Part shown: piece after piece, positions 1-6,136 of the stretch
Position numbering within the stretch: position 1 is the first letter of the stretch
Layout: each line of letters opens with the position of its first letter
Assembly: GCA_031177845.1 (NCBI GenBank)
Contig: JAPSGG010000106.1
Span: 1 to 6,136 of the forward strand
Reading direction: 5' to 3'
Source: Chromatiales bacterium
Lineage (GTDB): Bacteria > Pseudomonadota > Gammaproteobacteria > JACCYU01
DNA length: 6,136 nt
Made by a program: the position numbers and the translations under genes
The notes under the pieces: model-generated
Database searches by the model: none
Seen by the model: only the letters and a program-made list of their open reading frames with translations
Told to the model about the DNA's origin: nothing

Positions 1-289
1 CGTATTCGCTGAGCTTGGGCAGACAGGCGTTATAGGCGGCGCGCAATGGTGCGGTATTGACCACCGAGTTCATATGGCGCACTGGCGACCAGACGCGGCT
101 TAACCGATCATCCATAACCTCCAGAGGTTGGATAAGATTATCCCAGGTGAAGTGGTCGTTCTGGTCGAGTAGTTCATCGATCCGGGCCCGGTTGGCCGCG
201 AGCAAGACGTCGATAGCCGCCTCCACGTGTTCCGGCCGGATTCGCGAGAACGCGGGCAGGCCTTGCGTATCAAGCAATGGGTTTTTCAT
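1..289 (-). CDS. prlC: Oligopeptidase A (M3 family metallopeptidase), N-terminal part, cut by window edge
   Basis: The reading frame starts at ATG 289-287 and stays open to the left edge, giving about 96 residues that begin MKNPLLDTQGLPAFSRIRPE. I recognise the start of oligopeptidase A: NPLL, LPxFSxIxPEHV, TWxNLxQPL, SPVxHxNSVxNT and LPxLSEY fall in the order and spacing I recall for E. coli PrlC (about 680 residues). The zinc site HExxH lies in the missing C-terminal part, so catalytic competence cannot be judged. The family is a soluble cytosolic zinc peptidase that degrades short peptides, including released signal peptides. No signal peptide is visible, as expected. The start is supported by GAAGGA five bases upstream. 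The gene begins 15 bp after gyrB with no visible terminator between them, so it is probably co-transcribed with gyrB. Family assignment is fairly secure; the related dipeptidyl carboxypeptidase Dcp is the main alternative. Confidence 0.87.
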   Translation of the reverse strand, partial: MKNPLLDTQGLPAFSRIRPEHVEAAIDVLLAANRARIDELLDQNDHFTWDNLIQPLEVMDDRLSRVWSPVRHMNSVVNTAPLRAAYNACLPKLSEY

Positions 290-294
290 TAAAA

Positions 295-300
295 TCCTTC
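295..300 (-). promoter_or_regulatory. Ribosome binding site of prlC
   Basis: The minus strand reads GAAGGA, then five bases (TTTTA), then the prlC ATG. The site lies wholly in the 15-bp gap after the gyrB stop TGA (307-305). It fixes the prlC start and suggests that ribosomes finishing gyrB could pass directly to prlC. Confidence 0.75.
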
Positions 301-304
301 AAAA

Positions 305-3833
<3,529 letters not shown>

Positions 3834-3905
3834 CGCGCGATGCGTCCATGGGACGACCGCTCGTCGCAGAAACTGCGGTTGGAAACTGCCAGGTGGCGAA
3901 ACTCT
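3834..3905 (-). other. dnaN-recF spacer with small hairpin and short direct repeat
   Basis: This 72-bp spacer has no recognisable Shine-Dalgarno before recF. It contains a 5-bp stem with a 4-base loop (GACGA 3852-3856, TCGTC 3861-3865) about 20 bases upstream of the recF start. It also holds an 8-bp direct repeat, GAAACTGC on the plus strand (3869-3876 and 3882-3889). No T-run follows the hairpin, so it is not a terminator. A role in limiting recF translation is possible but unproven. Read in the recF frame, the spacer has no stop codon. Confidence 0.35.
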
Positions 3906-5006
3906 CTAGAGCCGCATTGGCATTACCACATACAAGGACTGCTCGGAGGACGGGGCTTTCAGCAGGGCGCTGCTGTTCGGATCCTTGAATCTGATCTCGA
4001 CACTATCGCTTTCGACGACGGTCAGCACGTCCAGCAGATAGTTGACATTGAAGCCGATTTCCAGCGCCTCGCCGTCATAGTCGATTTCGACCTCCTCCTC
4101 GGCCTCTTCGTGATCTGGGTTGTGCGCCTGGATCCTCATCGTGGCACCATTCAGGCTCAGCCGAACGCCCCGGTATTTCTCACTTGACAGGATCGCGGTA
4201 CGGCTCAGGGCTTGCCGGAATGCCTCGCGATCCACGAAGACGGTGTTATTGCCGTCCTTGGGGATTACGCGATCGTAGTCGGGGAAACGACCGTCGATAA
4301 GCTTCGAAGTGAAGCAAAGCTGCGGCACGCTTACGCGGATATGGTTGCTGCTTAGCTCGAGCTGCACGTCCCGATCCGTATCGCCCAGAAGGCGTTGCAG
4401 TTCGTGCACCCCCTTGCGGGGCACAATGACCTGAACGGAATCTTCACTCTCCACATCGGTTTTGAATTCGCAGGTCGCCAGGCGGTGCCCATCCGTCGCC
4501 ACGGTGCGCAGCGACCCCGCGCGAACGTGCAGTAAGAGCCCATTCAAGTAGTACCGCACATCCTGCTGGGCCATAGCAAAGGCCGTGCAATCGATCAATC
4601 GCTTCAACTCCACCTGGGGAAGCTTCACGCTTCGCTCGACGCGAATGTCTCCCAGCATTGGGAAATCGGCGGCAGGCAGAGTTGCCAGAACGAATCGGCT
4701 CCGCAGCGCCCGGATGACGGCTTTACCCTCGCTGGCATCAATGGACAAATTGGCATCATCGGGTAGCGCACGGCAAATATCCAGCAGTTTGCGTGCGGGC
4801 AACGTAATCTCCCCGGATGTCGCAATGTCCATTTCCACACCCGCCACCAGCTCCACTTCCAGGTCTGTTGCCGTCATCGTAAGACCGGAATCATTGCTGC
4901 GAAGCAGCACGTTGCCCAACATGGGCATAGTCTGGCGCCGTTCAACCGCGCCTATGATCTGTTGCAAGGGCCTAAGCAACGTCTCTCTCTGAACATTGAA
5001 TCTCAT
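3906..5006 (-). CDS. dnaN: DNA polymerase III beta subunit (sliding clamp), complete (366 aa)
   Basis: This is the ring-shaped dimeric clamp that tethers DNA polymerase III and other polymerases, ligase and mismatch repair proteins to DNA. It also supports Hda-type inactivation of DnaA in bacteria that have Hda. The protein has three similar domains at roughly 1-120, 121-245 and 246-366. Residues of the partner-binding cleft are present: RYYLNG (151-156), TDGHRLA (171-177), FPDYDRVIP (241-249) and the C-terminal VVMPMRL (360-366). Length equals the E. coli protein. ATG 5006 is chosen because MRFNVQRETLLRPLQQ matches the family N-terminus and GAGAGG lies five bases upstream. It is transcribed from, or through, the 250-bp gap after dnaA. 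An acidic patch (HEEAEEEVEIDYDGE, 299-313) sits in domain III. No defect is visible. The stop is TAG. Confidence 0.99.
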   Translation of the reverse strand: MRFNVQRETLLRPLQQIIGAVERRQTMPMLGNVLLRSNDSGLTMTATDLEVELVAGVEMDIATSGEITLPARKLLDICRALPDDANLSIDASEGKAVIRALRSRFVLATLPAADFPMLGDIRVERSVKLPQVELKRLIDCTAFAMAQQDVRYYLNGLLLHVRAGSLRTVATDGHRLATCEFKTDVESEDSVQVIVPRKGVHELQRLLGDTDRDVQLELSSNHIRVSVPQLCFTSKLIDGRFPDYDRVIPKDGNNTVFVDREAFRQALSRTAILSSEKYRGVRLSLNGATMRIQAHNPDHEEAEEEVEIDYDGEALEIGFNVNYLLDVLTVVESDSVEIRFKDPNSSALLKAPSSEQSLYVVMPMRL

Positions 5007-5011
5007 TCCAG

Positions 5012-5017
5012 CCTCTC
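5012..5017 (-). promoter_or_regulatory. Ribosome binding site of dnaN
   Basis: The minus strand reads GAGAGG, then five bases (CTGGA), then the dnaN ATG at 5006. The good match and spacing decide the start. Confidence 0.75.
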
Positions 5018-5020
5018 AAC

Positions 5021-5054
5021 AGTTATATCTCATAAAACATTTATTAATATTATC
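5021..5054. other. AT-rich stretch, candidate DNA unwinding element
   Basis: Only five of 34 bases are G or C, in a window that otherwise looks GC-rich. The stretch includes the palindrome TATTAATA (5042-5049). Farther from dnaN, TATCTTTTTAGTT (5086-5098) matches the E. coli 13-mer GATCTNTTNTTTT at 10 of 13 positions. The AT-richness would also suit the dnaN promoter, so origin function is inferred. Confidence 0.4.
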
Positions 5055-5113
5055 CGTGCGCTCGCACTCCAGGAATAAACAAGAATATCTTTTTAGTTCA
5101 ATCTGTTATGAGC

Positions 5114-5129
5114 ATACATCCGGTTGTAT
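5114..5129. repeat. Near-perfect 16-bp palindrome in the dnaA-dnaN gap
   Basis: ATACATCCGGTTGTAT has seven of eight symmetric base pairs (ATACA, CCGG, TGTAT; the single T/T pair breaks symmetry). It lies midway between the DnaA-box cluster and dnaN. The form suits a dimeric DNA-binding protein, but I do not recognise the site. Confidence 0.4.
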
Positions 5130-5166
5130 TTGCGGTTAATACGAGATTGGACGCCTGTTGATGAGA

Positions 5167-5175
5167 TGTGTATAA
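5167..5175 (-). promoter_or_regulatory. DnaA box, TTATACACA
   Basis: The minus strand reads TTATACACA, a full match to the consensus TTWTNCACA. It is the best of the three boxes in the gap and lies next to the plus-strand run AAAAAAG. Confidence 0.6.
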
Positions 5176-5183
5176 AAAAGCCG

Positions 5184-5192
5184 TGTGCAAAC
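5184..5192 (-). promoter_or_regulatory. DnaA box-like site, GTTTGCACA
   Basis: The minus strand reads GTTTGCACA, differing from TTWTNCACA only at the first base. It has the same orientation as the 5167-5175 box, with eight bases between them. Confidence 0.4.
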
Positions 5193-5207
5193 GCGTCATG
5201 ATTGCCG

Positions 5208-5227
5208 ACAAGTTATCCACCACTTGT
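5208..5227. repeat. Inverted repeat enclosing a DnaA box-like site
   Basis: ACAAGT (5208-5213) and ACTTGT (5222-5227) are exact inverted copies around the 8-base loop TATCCACC. The loop plus the last stem base forms the DnaA-box-like TTATCCACC. No T-run follows on either strand, so it does not look like the dnaA terminator. Confidence 0.45.
5213..5221 (+). promoter_or_regulatory. DnaA box-like site, TTATCCACC
   Basis: TTATCCACC differs from the strong E. coli box TTATCCACA only at the last base. It is on the strand opposite to the two other boxes and begins 44 bp from the dnaA stop codon. Confidence 0.5.
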
Positions 5228-5256
5228 GCTGCCTGCGCCCACAGCTCACATTATCG

Positions 5257-6136
5257 CTAGCTGGAGAGAATGCGAAGGAGATTCACGTAATCCTCATTGA
5301 TGCGGGCGTCGCTCTCTCTGAGGTCCGCAATTTTTCGGCAAGCGTGCAACACCGTTGTATGATCGCGTCCGTGGAAAGCCTCTCCAATCTCCGGAAGGCT
5401 ATGGCTGGTCAATTCTTTGGCCAATGCCATCGCGAGCTGACGTGGACGGGTAATCGAGCGGCTCCGTCGCTTTGCCAGTAAATCCGAGGTACGAATCTTG
5501 TAGTACTCGGCAACCGTCTTCTGAATGTTCTCAATCGTCACCAGTTTATCTTGGAGCGCGAGTAAGTCCCGCAGCGCATCCTTGGCGAACTCCATCGTGA
5601 TGGACCGCCCAGTGAAACGTGCGTTGGCGGCCAGGCGGTGTAACGCGCCCTCGAGTTCGCGGATGTTGGAGCGGATGCGTTTGGCGATGAAGAACGCAAC
5701 ATCGCTGGGCAGATCTATACTCGCCTGTTCCGCCTTGCGCTGCATGATGGCGACGCGGGTTTCCAGATCCGGGGGTTCAATAGCCTGAGTCAGGCCCCAG
5801 CCAAAACGGGACTTAAGCCGCTCCTCCAGCCCTTCCACCCCCTTAGGGTAACGGTCGCAAGTGAGGATAATCTGCTGCTGGCCTTCCAGCAGTGCATTGA
5901 AAGTATGGAAGAATTCCTCCTGCGAGCGGTCTTTACCCGCGAAGAACTGAATATCGTCGATCAACATCGCGTCCACCGATCGATAATAACGCTTGAACTC
6001 GTTGATCGCGTTGTGCTGTAGCGCTTTCACCATGTCAGCGACAAAGCGCTCTGAATGCAGGTAGACTACACGCGCACGGTCGTTGTGTGCGAGCATGGAG
6101 TTGCCGATGGCGTGGGTCTGGGCAAGCAACGGGCGC
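5257..6136 (-). CDS. dnaA: Chromosomal replication initiator DnaA, C-terminal part, cut by window edge
   Basis: DnaA is the AAA+ ATPase that binds DnaA boxes and opens oriC. About 292 codons are present, numbered from the first complete codon at 6135; the family is about 460 residues, so domains I-II and the Walker A are missing. Visible are HAIGN just after the expected Walker [10 protein letters not shown], the Walker B LIDDIQFF (58-65), KSRFGWGL, the sensor 2 region [11 protein letters not shown] (155-165), and the domain IV signature [14 protein letters not shown] (256-269) that contacts DnaA boxes. The C-terminus ends ILSS before TAG, much as in E. coli. The frame is open to the right edge. 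However, codons upstream of HAIGN (6115-6136) read RPLLAQT where the family has GxGLGKTHLL, so those bases may not be genuine dnaA. There is no start codon here; the TTG at 6129-6127 is not the true start. Confidence 0.97.
   Translation of the reverse strand, partial: RPLLAQTHAIGNSMLAHNDRARVVYLHSERFVADMVKALQHNAINEFKRYYRSVDAMLIDDIQFFAGKDRSQEEFFHTFNALLEGQQQIILTCDRYPKGVEGLEERLKSRFGWGLTQAIEPPDLETRVAIMQRKAEQASIDLPSDVAFFIAKRIRSNIRELEGALHRLAANARFTGRSITMEFAKDALRDLLALQDKLVTIENIQKTVAEYYKIRTSDLLAKRRSRSITRPRQLAMALAKELTSHSLPEIGEAFHGRDHTTVLHACRKIADLRESDARINEDYVNLLRILSS

Larger units (their letters stand above)
5007..5256. other. dnaA-dnaN intergenic region, candidate oriC and dnaN leader
   Basis: This 250-bp gap holds no plausible gene. 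Beside the dnaA stop, within 55 bp (5167-5221), are three DnaA-box-like 9-mers. Beside dnaN is a strongly AT-rich stretch (5021-5054, 29 of 34 bases A or T), with a second AT-rich run at about 5071-5108. A box cluster plus an AT-rich unwinding element between dnaA and dnaN is a common oriC arrangement, known for example in Pseudomonas. The cluster is small, and the other usual location (upstream of dnaA) is outside the window, so this may instead be an accessory origin part or a DnaA-regulated dnaN leader. A -10-like GATAAT (5054-5049, minus strand) is present without a convincing -35. Confidence 0.5.

Noticed and set aside
221..234. CCACGTG motif in prlC as a parS candidate
   Set aside because: The CACGTG core is present but the flanks (CTC / TTCC) do not form the GTTCC/GGAAC arms.
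5050..5058. TTATCCGTG as a further DnaA box
   Set aside because: Three mismatches to TTATCCACA, too many to support.
5171..5200. Rho-independent terminator after dnaA (T-run on the minus strand at 5175-5180)
   Set aside because: The six-T run is preceded only by a 3-bp stem, too weak for a terminator.
6127..6129. TTG as a start codon for dnaA
   Set aside because: It falls inside the AAA+ domain; the DnaA N-terminal domains are simply outside the window.

Overview
The window shows the replication-initiation gene cluster of a bacterial chromosome, read entirely from the minus strand: dnaA (right edge, partial), dnaN, recF, gyrB, then prlC (left edge, partial). The proteins resemble those of non-enteric Gammaproteobacteria. 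GyrB is 804 residues long and carries the large insert in the TOPRIM half typical of Gram-negative enzymes. DnaN is 366 residues and ends VVMPMRL. The DnaA C-terminal half is close to the gammaproteobacterial type. The genus cannot be named from this sequence.

Layout from right to left, in the direction of transcription. dnaA runs off the right edge at about its AAA+ Walker A region. The last 22 bases there no longer look like dnaA. A 250-bp gene-free gap (5007-5256) separates dnaA from dnaN. It holds three DnaA-box-like 9-mers beside the dnaA stop and a very AT-rich stretch next to dnaN, so it is a candidate oriC as well as the dnaN leader. dnaN and recF are 72 bp apart, recF and gyrB 28 bp, and gyrB and prlC 15 bp. 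gyrB appears to have its own extended -10 promoter overlapping the recF stop codon. prlC probably depends on the gyrB transcript.

The most informative non-coding signal is a pair of centromere-like parS sites (GTTCCACGTGGAAC core) inside recF, one near its 3' end and one in its middle. The 3' copy is a perfect 16-bp palindrome and reaches into the -35 region of the gyrB promoter. Both sites are read in frame as Phe-His-Val-Glu.

The genes act together in chromosome maintenance. DnaA opens the origin, the DnaN clamp tethers polymerase and helps inactivate DnaA, RecF supports gap repair and fork restart, and gyrase supplies negative supercoils. The parS pair would anchor ParB and segregation of the origin region. 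PrlC is a cytosolic peptidase outside this theme. I see no mobile element, CRISPR array, RNA gene or novel gene system. The gene content is ordinary, and the interest lies in the overlapping DNA signals and the anomalous right edge.
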